This document shows positions 42,519-52,208 of a stretch of 64,000 nt of DNA, in pieces (positions within the stretch are counted from its first letter, which is position 1; every line of letters begins with the position of its first letter). The stretch covers positions 466,674-530,673 of the forward strand of contig NZ_JAHKPT010000021.1 in assembly GCF_018860635.1 (NCBI RefSeq), given 5' to 3'. Under the pieces are notes generated by a model. That model was not told where the DNA came from. It saw only the letters and a list, made by a program, of their open reading frames with translations, and did not search any database. The position numbers and the translations under genes are program-made. The stretch comes from Aliiglaciecola lipolytica (lineage in GTDB: Bacteria; Pseudomonadota; Gammaproteobacteria; Enterobacterales; Alteromonadaceae).

Positions 42519-43249
42519 AATTTGATGATGTAAAAAAGCTCCACCAAAAGAAATATCGTTCGCAGTTTGGTTATTACCTTGTGGAAGGTGAACATCTGGT
42601 TTTAGAGCTTCAAAAAGCAGAACATGGATTAGATGATATTACCTTGTATGTCACTGAAGAATATCAAGATTGGGGCAAACGATTTACTCATCAATGTGCT
42701 TTAGTTGTGTTGAATAAAAAGCAAATGGCACAGCTCAGTGACACCAAAACCCCGCAGGGCATTATTGCTTGTGTGCCATTGCCAAAGGCCGCTAAATTGC
42801 AGCAAGCGAACCTGCAGGGTGAACGCTGTATCTATCTTCATGAAGTACAAGATCCCGGTAACTTAGGTACCATTTTACGAACCTTAGCTTGGTTTGGTGG
42901 TTTTCGCTTATTGCTCAGTCCCAACAGTGTCGATCCGTTTAACTCCAAAGTGGTAAGGGCCAGTATGGGCGCGATATTTCATGTGCCCATTGAGTTGGAG
43001 GTTGAATTGGCTGATCTACAAACACGCTTTAAGCGCTTTGCCTATTTAGATATGCAAGGCAAACAAATTCAAAGTACAGATTTTGTCAATTACCAGTGTT
43101 ATTTGTTTGGCAACGAAGCGCGTGGCGTTCCTACTAATGCCTTATCGGCCTGTGCTGCCGACGCCTTTACTATTGCTGGAAGTGGAAAAATTGATTCACT
43201 TAATTTAGCCAGTGCAGTGAATATTTGCGTGTATCAGTTGTCGAGCTAA
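42515..43249 (+). CDS. TrmH-family (SpoU) RNA 2'-O-methyltransferase
   Basis: A 244-residue protein. It has a substrate-binding N-terminal domain (RSQFGYYLVEGEHLVLEL) and a SPOUT domain with YLHEVQDPGNLGTILRTLAW (motif 1), CYLFGNEARGVP (motif 2) and KIDSLNLASAVNICVYQL (motif 3). It methylates an RNA ribose; the target (tRNA or rRNA) cannot be fixed from sequence. It is divergent from rlmE. A 21-codon frame ends in its start codon. Confidence 0.9.
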   Translation: MKFDDVKKLHQKKYRSQFGYYLVEGEHLVLELQKAEHGLDDITLYVTEEYQDWGKRFTHQCALVVLNKKQMAQLSDTKTPQGIIACVPLPKAAKLQQANLQGERCIYLHEVQDPGNLGTILRTLAWFGGFRLLLSPNSVDPFNSKVVRASMGAIFHVPIELEVELADLQTRFKRFAYLDMQGKQIQSTDFVNYQCYLFGNEARGVPTNALSACAADAFTIAGSGKIDSLNLASAVNICVYQLSS

Positions 43250-43270
43250 GTAATTTTTAGTTATTAGCAC

Positions 43271-43359
43271 GATTAAAGTGATGTTATTCGATACGTGGAA
43301 ATGCTGCTTTAACCATAGTGATAAGCGATTAAAGTGATTAAAGTGATGGGCAATCGCTT
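43271..43359. repeat. GATTAAAGTGAT repeats and stem-loop
   Basis: GATTAAAGTGAT occurs at 43271-43282, 43327-43338 and 43336-43347, the last two overlapping with a 9-base period. AAGCGATT (43323-43330) can pair with AATCGCTT (43352-43359). It lies between convergent genes and may mark the end of the methylase transcript. Confidence 0.45.
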
Positions 43360-43385
43360 GTCTTAAGTAAAACACTATAGATTAG

Positions 43386-44987
43386 CTAAAATCTATGTTT
43401 AGTGGTCACTCTAAATTCAACACTGTTTACATTCGGATCTGAACTAATCGGCTTAATAACATCAATATGAATTACCCGTGCTTCACTGGTACGGGTGGAA
43501 TAAAATCGAGCTCCAAGGCCTACGGATGTCATTAATGACGATTGCTTTTCTGATGACTCTGATTGGTCAAATACTTTACCGGAATCTATAAATGCAGCGC
43601 CACCTAACTCCAATAATTTGTAGATATTAATCTGCGGATAATAGCGGGCCTCAGCGGTAAATTGTGTGCTCTTTGTGGCGTGCTGATATTGCAATGGGTA
43701 ACCTCGTACACCAGTTTCACCACCTAAAACCACAGGTGAGTCTAAATATTGATTGTCACTTATTACATTGGCATTTTTAAAATATGCCCCCCAATGCTGA
43801 TTGAACTTGTAGAAATACTCAGCACTGGTTTTGAGTAGGACTCTGTCTTGTTGTTGCGAATTGTTGTATTGCTCGCCTTCAAGTGAGACATCAAAATACA
43901 CTAACGCATTTTCAGATATTTCGATTCCTTTAGATAAGTTGGATTGCCAGATTAGGCTAGGGGCGTTATCTCTATCTGAAAAATCAGTACCGATACTAGC
44001 ACTGACATGCCAGCCTAAATTGTAATCTTCGATATGGTTGATTAAGTGCAGATTGGTTAATTTCCTAAAATCTTTCTGCAAATACTCGATGGAAACAAAG
44101 GGATAATTAAACTCTCTGTCGTTGGGCAAAAGGTTAGTCTCGTTGAGTGCATTTTTGATTAAATCTGAAAAACGATGTGATTCCCGCGTGTAACCGACAC
44201 CAAAGCGTAACGTATCTGTGGATGAATTTGTTTGCAGCCATTGCCACGCAATAGTGGAGAATCTTTGTTCATGGCTAAAGCGGTTAGATTGCTGGCCCAA
44301 TTCGAATTGTGTGTCTATTTGACTGAAATTATCAAACCCTATTTGATATGCATATTGGGTATCGAAACTCACAAATTGCTTATTAATAAATGCAGCCTTT
44401 GAGCTGCCATCATCATTGCTCGTTAGTGTGATAGAGGCATTAATATTGTTTTTTAGATAAAGGGGGAATTGGGTATCAAGTCTATAACCCGTGCGCTGTT
44501 CATTACTGAAATATTCTATTTCTGCACCTATTCCCAAACCAAGCAAATTACGATCTCTTATACCAATAGCAAACTTATTTTTACCGCCTTTACGACTGAA
44601 ATCTATGGTTGGCAATAACGTCCAGTTGTCCCAAGTTTCTACCGAAACTAAATTATTCTCATCATATTTTACTTTCGCGTCTCTTATGTATTTTTGATTG
44701 CGTAGATGTCGTTCCAGTTCGAGTAAATCATCGTAGTTAACCTCACATTTTTTGAGGAAAAAAGCAGCTTCATTTTCGAGGGTATCTTGCTTGGTTTTGA
44801 TATGTAGAAAGTTGGCCCAATCGTGTATGAAAATACTGTCATCATCTTCTAAGTTGAATATATCGTTGGGTTTAAAGTGAACCTTGTCAGTTTGACTACA
44901 CTCCTTTTCTTGCTGAGCGAGCAGCTTAGACGGCAAAAATAAAGTCGCGCAAATTATAATAAAAACAGTGAAAAGGTTTAAGTTCAT
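43386..44987 (-). CDS. BamA/TamA-like outer-membrane beta-barrel protein
   Basis: A 533-residue protein with a signal peptide (cleavage near LLA) and a single POTRA-like region in residues 30-130 (FFLKKCEVNYDDLLELERHL). The rest is a 16-strand-type barrel with SPVVLGGETGVRGYPLQYQH (the family's conserved loop-6 VRGY motif) and ends VEFRVTTKHRF. This is a short Omp85-like protein. It may insert or secrete outer-membrane proteins; the partner is unknown. The upstream gap holds paired CTTAA repeats. Confidence 0.85.
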   Translation of the reverse strand: MNLNLFTVFIIICATLFLPSKLLAQQEKECSQTDKVHFKPNDIFNLEDDDSIFIHDWANFLHIKTKQDTLENEAAFFLKKCEVNYDDLLELERHLRNQKYIRDAKVKYDENNLVSVETWDNWTLLPTIDFSRKGGKNKFAIGIRDRNLLGLGIGAEIEYFSNEQRTGYRLDTQFPLYLKNNINASITLTSNDDGSSKAAFINKQFVSFDTQYAYQIGFDNFSQIDTQFELGQQSNRFSHEQRFSTIAWQWLQTNSSTDTLRFGVGYTRESHRFSDLIKNALNETNLLPNDREFNYPFVSIEYLQKDFRKLTNLHLINHIEDYNLGWHVSASIGTDFSDRDNAPSLIWQSNLSKGIEISENALVYFDVSLEGEQYNNSQQQDRVLLKTSAEYFYKFNQHWGAYFKNANVISDNQYLDSPVVLGGETGVRGYPLQYQHATKSTQFTAEARYYPQINIYKLLELGGAAFIDSGKVFDQSESSEKQSSLMTSVGLGARFYSTRTSEARVIHIDVIKPISSDPNVNSVEFRVTTKHRF

Positions 44988-45029
44988 ACAACCACCAATA
45001 AATGTATGTATGAACTTTATATTGTTAAC

Positions 45030-45045
45030 CTTAAGAACGGCTTAA
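45030..45045. promoter_or_regulatory. CTTAA-N6-CTTAA direct repeat (PmrA/QseB-like box)
   Basis: CTTAAGAACGGCTTAA has two CTTAA half-sites 11 bases apart, as in boxes bound by PmrA/QseB-type regulators. A further weaker pair, CTTTAA and CTTAAG, lies at about 45054-45068. The site is 43 bases upstream of the BamA-like start on the minus strand. Confidence 0.45.
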
Positions 45046-45156
45046 CAAAAAACCTTTAAAACTCTTAAGTTTACATTTTACGAGAGCTTTTTCATTCTTC
45101 TGAGCTCGCCGCGGCACAGTCAGCAAAAGTCTAAATAGGTTAAACAGCTTGTAAAA

Positions 45157-46791
45157 CTACAATTTAAAGCGATTAACTACAGTATGCACTTTATCACTGA
45201 GGGCTTTTAGCGCCTGACTAGCTTGGTTTAAGGTGGCTGCCGTTGTGACAGATTGTTCTGAGGCATCGTTTAAATCATTAAGTCGCAAGTTAATGGCTTG
45301 CGCGGCTTGAGTTTGTTGCTCTGTCGCTTGGGCTATCTGGCTGTTCATTTGCGACATTTGGCCCATTAATCTTGCAACTTCTTGCAGTGTTTCATTCGCT
45401 TCGTTTATGTTTCCTACCGTTTTTTGAGAAGTGTCTTGGCTGGTTTTTACTGCTTCCACTGCGGCTTTAGCATCGCTTTGTAATTTCTCAATCATGGTTT
45501 GAATTTCGTCAGTACTATGTCCGGTGCGGCTGGCTAAGGTACGGACTTCATCGGCAACGACAGCAAATCCTCGGCCTTGCTCTCCTGCGCGAGCCGCTTC
45601 GATCGCCGCGTTTAATGCTAACAGGTTGGTTTGTTCTGCAATCGCTCGTATCACATCGAGTACGCTACCAATGTTTTCGCTTTGTTTGGCTAATTGAGAT
45701 ACAACCGAATTAACCTGATCGATGTTACTGGTTAATGATTGAATATCCTCTACGGTGCGATTCACCGCTACGGCTCCCGATTGGGCATTGGTTTTAGCAT
45801 CAGTTGTGGTGTTTTCCGCATTCAATGCACTGCTACTAACTTCGCTAATTTGTTTCGTCATTTGATCAATAGCATCTGCTACTTGTAAGGTGGCGTCACT
45901 TTGCTGTTGGGCAAAGGTGTTACTGCTTTGACTAACACTGGCAACCGAATTGGATTGTTCTATTAACTCTTCAACGATTGTGCGCACTTGCAGAAGAGAT
46001 TCTCGTATTTTGGAGGTAAATTGATTAAAAAACTGGTTTAGCTGGGTTATTTCATCATTTCCTTTTACCGGCAATTGACGGGTCAAGTCTCCCTCACCTT
46101 GAGCAATGTCACGCATTCGTTCACTTGCTTCTTGAATCGGCGCAGTAATACTCCTGCTAATTAACCAAGTAGCGCCAAGAATAACAAGCAATCCGATAAA
46201 AGCTTCGAGGATATATGAATTACGCAGTTTGGCGTAAAAGGCGTCAAGTTTATCTAAGTAAATTCCCGAGCCTATAGTCCATCCCCACGGCCGGAATTCT
46301 TTGACGTAGGATATTTTCGAGGTTGGTTCTTCCTCACCTGGTAGTGGCCAAACATAGGTCACAAAACCACTGCCTTGTTTTTTGACTAATTGCGACATTT
46401 CTCGGAAAAACGTTTTCCCATTGGCGTCAGTGCTGTTGTATAGAGACTCTCCATTTAACGCCGGTTTGAAAGGATGCATAATCATATTGGGGGTTGCATC
46501 TTGTAACCAAAAATAATTATTGTCGTCGTATCTAAGCTCACTCACAGTTGCAATCGCCATTGATTTTGCATCGTCTTCGCTGAGTTGTTGGGTACTGGCT
46601 AATTGATGGAAGTGTTCAATTACGCTGTATGCGACATCCACAACGCTTTTGTTTTCTTTGTAGGCTTGTTGTTCCAGTGCTTCATAATGATGGTTCAACA
46701 CACTGAAGCTCAGAAGTACCAGTACGAGCACCATTAAAATGACAATAAAACTTAATCGGTATATCAATGAAAAATTGCGTAAAAATATCAT
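45157..46791 (-). CDS. Methyl-accepting chemotaxis protein with Cache domain
   Basis: A 544-residue receptor. Helix 1 is at about 8-30, a single Cache-type periplasmic domain at about 35-185 ([20 protein letters not shown] and [16 protein letters not shown] are typical of sCache_2), helix 2 at about 192-212, then HAMP and the coiled-coil signalling domain. The hairpin tip is [20 protein letters not shown]. It should sense a small organic ligand and feed the Che pathway. The gene stands alone. Confidence 0.92.
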   Translation of the reverse strand: MIFLRNFSLIYRLSFIVILMVLVLVLLSFSVLNHHYEALEQQAYKENKSVVDVAYSVIEHFHQLASTQQLSEDDAKSMAIATVSELRYDDNNYFWLQDATPNMIMHPFKPALNGESLYNSTDANGKTFFREMSQLVKKQGSGFVTYVWPLPGEEEPTSKISYVKEFRPWGWTIGSGIYLDKLDAFYAKLRNSYILEAFIGLLVILGATWLISRSITAPIQEASERMRDIAQGEGDLTRQLPVKGNDEITQLNQFFNQFTSKIRESLLQVRTIVEELIEQSNSVASVSQSSNTFAQQQSDATLQVADAIDQMTKQISEVSSSALNAENTTTDAKTNAQSGAVAVNRTVEDIQSLTSNIDQVNSVVSQLAKQSENIGSVLDVIRAIAEQTNLLALNAAIEAARAGEQGRGFAVVADEVRTLASRTGHSTDEIQTMIEKLQSDAKAAVEAVKTSQDTSQKTVGNINEANETLQEVARLMGQMSQMNSQIAQATEQQTQAAQAINLRLNDLNDASEQSVTTAATLNQASQALKALSDKVHTVVNRFKL

Positions 46792-46893
46792 TGCTAATTC
46801 CTCGACTATTGCAGCCCAACTTTTAGGCGACGCTTGCTGCCGCGTTATGCTTTTTCTTTCAGTCTAGTCTATTTTTGTTGATTCAAAACTTAA

Positions 46894-47304
46894 TCACTTA
46901 AAATAGTCTTTAATTGCTGACAAATCATAACCTTTTGAGGAACATAGTTGTTGTAACTGTTGGAAGCTGGCCTGTTGTTTTTGACTCAACGCCCAAAGGT
47001 GGACTGCACGAGTGCCACTTCTGCAAAAACAATGGACTAAGCCCTTATGTTGTTCAAGCAAGCGTTTAAATAACGCAATTTGTTGATTTGAGTAAATACC
47101 CGATTTAACCGGAATATGCTGATACTCAATTCGAAGTGAACGACATATCTGTTGCCATTGGTGACTATTTATTTGAGTGGCAGACTCATTATCGGGGCGA
47201 ACATTAATTAGCATGGTTAAGCCATTTTCAACTAACTGTGAGAGTAATTCATTATCGAGCTCACCAGATATTGAAAAGTGGTCGTTTAGGTTGACGATAG
47301 GCAT
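46894..47304 (-). CDS. TIGR01244-family sulfur transferase/phosphatase
   Basis: A 136-residue cytosolic protein of the DUF442/beta-lactamase hydrolase-associated family. It has MLINVRPDNES and the active-site loop HCFCRSGTRAV with Cys and Arg, like a dual-specificity phosphatase or rhodanese-type enzyme. Such proteins are found in sulfide operons, next to persulfide dioxygenases, and probably handle persulfide sulfur. It is the last gene of the run cydC, MBL, TauE, this. The gap before it is 13 bases. Confidence 0.85.
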   Translation of the reverse strand: MPIVNLNDHFSISGELDNELLSQLVENGLTMLINVRPDNESATQINSHQWQQICRSLRIEYQHIPVKSGIYSNQQIALFKRLLEQHKGLVHCFCRSGTRAVHLWALSQKQQASFQQLQQLCSSKGYDLSAIKDYFK

Positions 47305-47317
47305 GGCAAATCCTGGT

Positions 47318-48076
47318 TTAAACGTTGGTCATAAAGGTGTAGGCCGATAGCGCAATTAGCCCAGCACCGAATAGGCGCTTTATCACCAATTGGGGAAGTT
47401 TATCTGCGATTCGCAACCCGACTAATATTCCGCCTATTGCACAACTGCTGACCAGCGAGATCAACGGCCAATTTAAGCTGATATCAGCATTTTGAAATAC
47501 TTTTAAGTACTGGGAAAAGCCACTAATACTCTGCATTACAATAATGACTAAACTGGTACCCACTGCCTGCTTGATGGGGATTTTGGCAATAAACATAAGT
47601 GCCGGCACTATCAGGAAACCACCGCCTACACCAATTAAGCCGGCTAAGCAGCCCACCAACAAGCTCGCAGGAATTAGCCAAAACCCTGATTGCGGACTGG
47701 TTGTTTGGGTGAGGTTAGGGGCGAGCGGTTTGAGCATAAAAAAACTCGCTAAAAGCATTATTACTGCAAAAGTAAGCAGTTGTAATTTTGCGCTGACAAA
47801 CTGCGCTAAATAAGCGCCTCCATATGCCGCAAACATACTAGGAATGCCAAAATACAATACCAATTTGTAGATGATATTACCTTTTAGATAGTGGGATATA
47901 GTGCCAACTAACGCCACTATTCCTACAATAAGTAGAGATTCTGCAATGGCTAACTTTTCAGGTTCTTTGGCAATAAAAATCAGTAAGGGTAAGGTCAATA
48001 TACTGCCACCGGAGCCCAGTAGCCCAAGACTCAATCCCATAGCAATTGCACCTAACCAAATCATTGGATCGTTCAT
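47318..48076 (-). CDS. TauE/SafE-family sulfite (anion) exporter
   Basis: A 252-residue inner-membrane protein with about eight helices and the family's two repeats, LGLLGSGGSILTLPLLIF and LAGLIGVGGGFLIVPALMF. Family members export sulfite or organosulfonates. It lies three bases after the persulfide dioxygenase-like gene, whose product releases sulfite, so export of this sulfite is the natural role. Confidence 0.9.
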   Translation of the reverse strand: MNDPMIWLGAIAMGLSLGLLGSGGSILTLPLLIFIAKEPEKLAIAESLLIVGIVALVGTISHYLKGNIIYKLVLYFGIPSMFAAYGGAYLAQFVSAKLQLLTFAVIMLLASFFMLKPLAPNLTQTTSPQSGFWLIPASLLVGCLAGLIGVGGGFLIVPALMFIAKIPIKQAVGTSLVIIVMQSISGFSQYLKVFQNADISLNWPLISLVSSCAIGGILVGLRIADKLPQLVIKRLFGAGLIALSAYTFMTNV

Positions 48077-48079
48077 GGT

Positions 48080-48952
48080 TTAAGCCAATTTTGTGGTTAA
48101 CGGAATTTTGAGATACGCAACACCGTTATCCTCGCTATCTGGCAGCAGTCCAGCGCGAATATTAAGTTGAATTGATGGTAGCAGAAGTCTTGGCGCGGCT
48201 AATGTTTTGTCACGTTGATTGCGCATATTGACAAAATCCTCTTCAGTGGTGCCATTTTTTACATGGATATTGTTGCGTTTTTGCTGAAATACCGTGGTTT
48301 CCCACGCATATTCGTCACGACCTTCGGCTTTATAATCATGAGCGACAAAAATACGGGTTTCGTCAGGTAGTGAAAGTATTTTCTGGATGGACTGGTACAA
48401 GGCTTTGGCACTGCCATTGGGGAAGTCTGCTCGCGCGGTACCATAGTCGGGCATAAACAGTGTGTCACCAACAAACACAGTGTCTTCAATCAGGTAGCTA
48501 ATGCAGGCAGGTGTATGACCTGGGGTATTCATTATTTGAATGTTTAGATGGCCTAAATTGATCATTTCACCGTCACTAAAAAGGTGATCAAATTGACTAC
48601 CGTCACAAGCAAAGTCTGGTTGTAAATTAAAGATTTTTTTAAAGGTCGATTGGACTTTGCGTATATGCTCGCCTATGCCGATTTCGCCACCACGTTTTTC
48701 CTTAATATATTGAGACGCAGTAATATGATCAGCGTGAGCATGAGTTTCCAGTATCCATTCCAAGGATAAATTATTGTCATCTAAATACTTGATCACTTTA
48801 TCGGCACTGGTGGAGGAAAGCGTGCCGGAATTTGGATCGAAATCTAATACTGGGTCAATAATCGCGGATAGGTTACATGTTTTGTCAGTTACCACATATG
48901 TGACAGTATTGGTTGTTTCATCCAAAAATGGTTGAATGATGAGTTTATTCAT
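48080..48952 (-). CDS. MBL-fold persulfide dioxygenase-like hydrolase (Blh/ETHE1 type)
   Basis: A 290-residue metallo-beta-lactamase fold enzyme. The metal motif is ETHAHADHITASQYIKE, with further ligands in MNTPGHTPACISYLIED and VAHDYKAEGRDEYAWETTV. The last motif is a hallmark of Blh/ETHE1-type persulfide dioxygenases, which oxidise glutathione persulfide to sulfite. I chose ATG 48952 after AAGGTG; it overlaps the end of cydC by 8 bases. Its neighbours are TauE/SafE, TIGR01244 and SQR, which support the role. Confidence 0.88.
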   Translation of the reverse strand: MNKLIIQPFLDETTNTVTYVVTDKTCNLSAIIDPVLDFDPNSGTLSSTSADKVIKYLDDNNLSLEWILETHAHADHITASQYIKEKRGGEIGIGEHIRKVQSTFKKIFNLQPDFACDGSQFDHLFSDGEMINLGHLNIQIMNTPGHTPACISYLIEDTVFVGDTLFMPDYGTARADFPNGSAKALYQSIQKILSLPDETRIFVAHDYKAEGRDEYAWETTVFQQKRNNIHVKNGTTEEDFVNMRNQRDKTLAAPRLLLPSIQLNIRAGLLPDSEDNGVAYLKIPLTTKLA

Positions 48953-50486
48953 AATGAATGGCACCTTCTTTGTTTAATTCCGAATGCAATGGAGGATCAA
49001 GAGATATTTGCTGATCGATTTTCAGTTGACGTGGAATAATATGAGAGGCAACCAACACGATTTTATGTTGGGCCAATGTGTTGAGTTGGCGGCAGGCAAT
49101 TTCAATATTGGTTTCATCTAAGGCTTCAAATGGTTCGTCAATCAAAATTAAATTTGCTTTACTTAATAGTGCTCGAGCCAAGCCCAAACGTTTTTTCTCA
49201 CCGCCAGAAAAACGTCTACCGTTTTCTCCAATCCATTGATTAATATCGCTCATGTAGCCCAAACCAACATCATTCAGGGTTTCAATTAAACATCTATCGG
49301 ACGCCTCTGGATTGGCAATAAGTAAATTACTTTTTAAGGTATCTGATAAACAAAATGGAAATTGTTCTATGTATAAGCTGTCATTAAGTAACCCTTCAGG
49401 CATATCGCTATGGTTGATCAAACGTTTACCTTGGTTGGGGATAAGGCCTGCGACAGCCTGTAAAAAACGACTTTTCCCAGAGCCAGAGCTTCCCACCAGT
49501 AAGCTCAAACTTGCTATGTTGAATGTGCCAAACACTTCCGGCATTACTGTATTTTGAGCTTTAAAGTTCGAAACTTCGAGATTCTTAACATGGGGATTAA
49601 GTCGCGAAATTGGCACTGACTCTTTTACTAGTTGAGCAATGTTGTTATTGGCAACCTGATAACTTGCCAGCTTGTTTTGAGATTCGATTGAGCGACCCAA
49701 CCAATCATTTACACTCAGTAACGCCATAGGAATAATCACAAACAAACTGTTTCCTAAGTGAGTACTAGCGTGACTTACTAAAATAAAACACAAGGTTGAG
49801 ATACTGGTTATAGAGGTCAGCAACGCGGCTAATCTTGTGTGTTGTTGGATTCGGTTTTGTATTTTTCTAATGCTATTTAGTTGTGGTGGTTGCAGTTGAT
49901 TTTGCATATGCCAGATAGGCGCACTTTCAATATGCTGAATTAAGCGTAATTGTGTCGCTTTTTGATATTTGGCTAAGCGCTTAGCGTTGTGCAAAGTTGT
50001 GAGTACTAAAGTGGCGTAAATGAGACTAAATACGCTAAAGAAAACGATTAATGGCCAACTTAATGTCGGTGTAAATACAACAGCACAAAACATAAGTGCG
50101 CTGATGGATAATAACACACCTGCATTTTGCCCCACCCAAGCAATCCAAATAGAAGCCACTTCTTCACTTTGATAAGCAAGTGCGTTTAAGGATACATCTC
50201 TAGATGTAACATTATTGTCGGCGAGGGACTTGAACACCGATAAACGAATGTCTGCCAAAGAGCCAAGCAAGTGCTGATGGCCAAACAACATACTGAAATA
50301 GCCAGACGCAATCCGCAATATAGCAAGGGCGCGGATGATGACAGCCGGTAACATGTAATTGAAGCCTATGCCAGCAATGGCTGAGGCGGCAATAAACCAA
50401 GAAGACACCAGTAAAATAGTGAATCCCACCAGAAAGTGCACTATGGCCAGAAACAAACTGACGGCTAATAGCTTTTTATGCTTCAT
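48945..50486 (-). CDS. cydC: Cytochrome bd assembly ABC exporter subunit CydC
   Basis: A 513-residue half-transporter. The membrane domain (about 1-290) has six helices, and the ATPase has LLVGSSGSGKSRFLQAVAGL (Walker A), FSGGEKKRLGLARALL (signature) and LILIDEPFEAL (Walker B). With CydD it exports thiols (cysteine, glutathione) to the periplasm for cytochrome bd assembly. It overlaps cydD by 11 bases and the MBL gene by 8. It is shorter than E. coli CydC (about 570). Confidence 0.9.
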   Translation of the reverse strand: MKHKKLLAVSLFLAIVHFLVGFTILLVSSWFIAASAIAGIGFNYMLPAVIIRALAILRIASGYFSMLFGHQHLLGSLADIRLSVFKSLADNNVTSRDVSLNALAYQSEEVASIWIAWVGQNAGVLLSISALMFCAVVFTPTLSWPLIVFFSVFSLIYATLVLTTLHNAKRLAKYQKATQLRLIQHIESAPIWHMQNQLQPPQLNSIRKIQNRIQQHTRLAALLTSITSISTLCFILVSHASTHLGNSLFVIIPMALLSVNDWLGRSIESQNKLASYQVANNNIAQLVKESVPISRLNPHVKNLEVSNFKAQNTVMPEVFGTFNIASLSLLVGSSGSGKSRFLQAVAGLIPNQGKRLINHSDMPEGLLNDSLYIEQFPFCLSDTLKSNLLIANPEASDRCLIETLNDVGLGYMSDINQWIGENGRRFSGGEKKRLGLARALLSKANLILIDEPFEALDETNIEIACRQLNTLAQHKIVLVASHIIPRQLKIDQQISLDPPLHSELNKEGAIHYE

Positions 50487-52080
50487 TTGGGATCCTCAAT
50501 ACACCATTTTCAAGTTGCCAATGTTGTGTAAACCAGTGATCTGGAATGGACTTGTGTGATGCCCAAATTACAGTCTTGTGTTGCAAGCGTTGACGCAGCA
50601 GTAAACTTAGGATTCTATGCTGTTCCTGAGTCAGGTGAGCAGTGGGTTCGTCGAGAAAAACCACTTCGGGGTTAATCAGTAAGATGCGCGCAAGGGCTAA
50701 ACGCTGGGCTTCACCGCCGGAAAGTGGAGGGTAGTCACCTAAAGGTGTATCTAATTGCTGTTCAAGTTTGATCGCCCAGTCATTCAGTTCTACGTCGACT
50801 AACACCTCCCAAAGCATGTGATCGGCGAAATCGCGCCCTAGGGTGAGGTTATATCTCAGCGTATTATCTAGCACTACGGTATCTTGAGTTAACAAGTAAC
50901 TTAGCGCAGGGAATTGATGTGAAGCTTCCCTAAAACCCATCAATGCCTCTAGCAAAACGGTTTTGCCTGCGCCGGATTGACCCTCGAGAAATATCCATTC
51001 ACTGGGCTGGATGGAAATCTTTTTTGCGCAAATATTTGGTTGTTTAACTTGAAAATTAAGCCAATCAATTCCGCTGAAGTTTTGTTGGATGACGTTAGGT
51101 TTAACCTCTTGATATATCTCTGCAAACCTTTCCGCACTCGCTTCGGCTTTGGATTTTTGGTGGTAATATCGGCCTAATGTTTTTAATTCGGCAAATAATA
51201 ACGGTGCAACCAGTAACATAAACAGACCAGTGTGTAGATTCATTGACGGTCCAAATTCAAATTCACCAATTAGACTGAAACCGATAAATACGGCCACCAG
51301 TGCAATTGATAAGGTCGAGAAAAAATCTAGAACCGTGGTAGACAAAAAAGCCACAGATACCACTTTCATGGTTTTTGAATTTACAATATTGCTGGCATGA
51401 CTTAAGCGCATCTGTTGCTCATGATGCTGATTAGCGCTGGTAATCAGCGGCAAGGCTTTTAATCTATCTGAGAACATCGCGCCTAAACGTTCTAAAGCGA
51501 TAAAATGTTTACGATGCAGTGCCGCAGCGCCTTTGCCGACGATAATCATAAACAAAGGAACCACTGGCATACAAAGCAGTAGAGAAACTGCTACCACGTA
51601 ATTGATGGGGGCGATCACCAATAAGATCACCAGTGGCGTTATCCCGGCCATCCATTTTTGGACACAGTACTGACTGACGTAATTTCCTACATCAGCAATG
51701 TGATCAAAGATTAATTGTTGCCAATAAGCCGACGAGTATCGGCGTATTAATGCAGTTTGTTGTTGTTGCCAAATTGCATGGATATCCGATTCAATTTGGC
51801 TTTCAATTTTATTTTTGCAGATAGCCGATAAGCTATCTGCAACGTATACACTGACCAACCAAATACATGATGCGACCGCTAAGTATAAAACCTTGCGCCC
51901 ATCAAATGCTTGTTGCTCAACAACAATCGACATCATCATTTCGGCAAATAACCAGAATGTGAAGATTTGAGCAATAAACTGTATTAGCCTGACCAAAAAC
52001 ACCTTCATTTGCGGCACGCGAAAATCCATGCTTTGCCGCTTTAACCATTGTATAGCTTGAGGTGTTATTTGATTTTCCAT
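50476..52080 (-). CDS. cydD: Cytochrome bd assembly ABC exporter subunit CydD
   Basis: A 534-residue half-transporter. Six helices lie in residues 30-320, and the ATPase part has LEGQSGAGKTVLLEALMGF (Walker A), LSGGEAQRLALARILL (signature) and VVFLDEPTAHLT (Walker B). It forms the thiol exporter with CydC. Its ATG overlaps the stop of cydX by one base (TAATG), so translation is coupled. The cydA-B-X-D-C order is typical for gammaproteobacteria of this group. Confidence 0.9.
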   Translation of the reverse strand: MENQITPQAIQWLKRQSMDFRVPQMKVFLVRLIQFIAQIFTFWLFAEMMMSIVVEQQAFDGRKVLYLAVASCIWLVSVYVADSLSAICKNKIESQIESDIHAIWQQQQTALIRRYSSAYWQQLIFDHIADVGNYVSQYCVQKWMAGITPLVILLVIAPINYVVAVSLLLCMPVVPLFMIIVGKGAAALHRKHFIALERLGAMFSDRLKALPLITSANQHHEQQMRLSHASNIVNSKTMKVVSVAFLSTTVLDFFSTLSIALVAVFIGFSLIGEFEFGPSMNLHTGLFMLLVAPLLFAELKTLGRYYHQKSKAEASAERFAEIYQEVKPNVIQQNFSGIDWLNFQVKQPNICAKKISIQPSEWIFLEGQSGAGKTVLLEALMGFREASHQFPALSYLLTQDTVVLDNTLRYNLTLGRDFADHMLWEVLVDVELNDWAIKLEQQLDTPLGDYPPLSGGEAQRLALARILLINPEVVFLDEPTAHLTQEQHRILSLLLRQRLQHKTVIWASHKSIPDHWFTQHWQLENGVLRIPNEA

Positions 52081-52190
52081 TATGATTCGTCCGTACGATC
52101 CATATCTTCTGTTGACTCAAGCCACATGGCGTTAATGATGCCAAATGAGCAAGCCAATAAAACGCCTAAAATCCACGTGAAATACCACAT
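52080..52190 (-). CDS. cydX: Small subunit CydX of cytochrome bd oxidase
   Basis: A 36-residue single-helix protein that begins MWYFTWILGVLLACSFGIIN, the clear CydX/YbgT signature, and goes on with AMWLESTEDMDRTDES. It stabilises the haems of cytochrome bd. It lies 18 bases after cydB and its TAA overlaps the cydD ATG. It is too short for usual ORF cut-offs. Confidence 0.95.
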   Translation of the reverse strand: MWYFTWILGVLLACSFGIINAMWLESTEDMDRTDES

Positions 52191-52208
52191 AATCTTTTTC
52201 CTTTTACA

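Noticed and set aside
43271-43347. CRISPR-like repeats
   Set aside because: Only three copies of a 12-mer, two of them overlapping, with no spacers and no cas genes.
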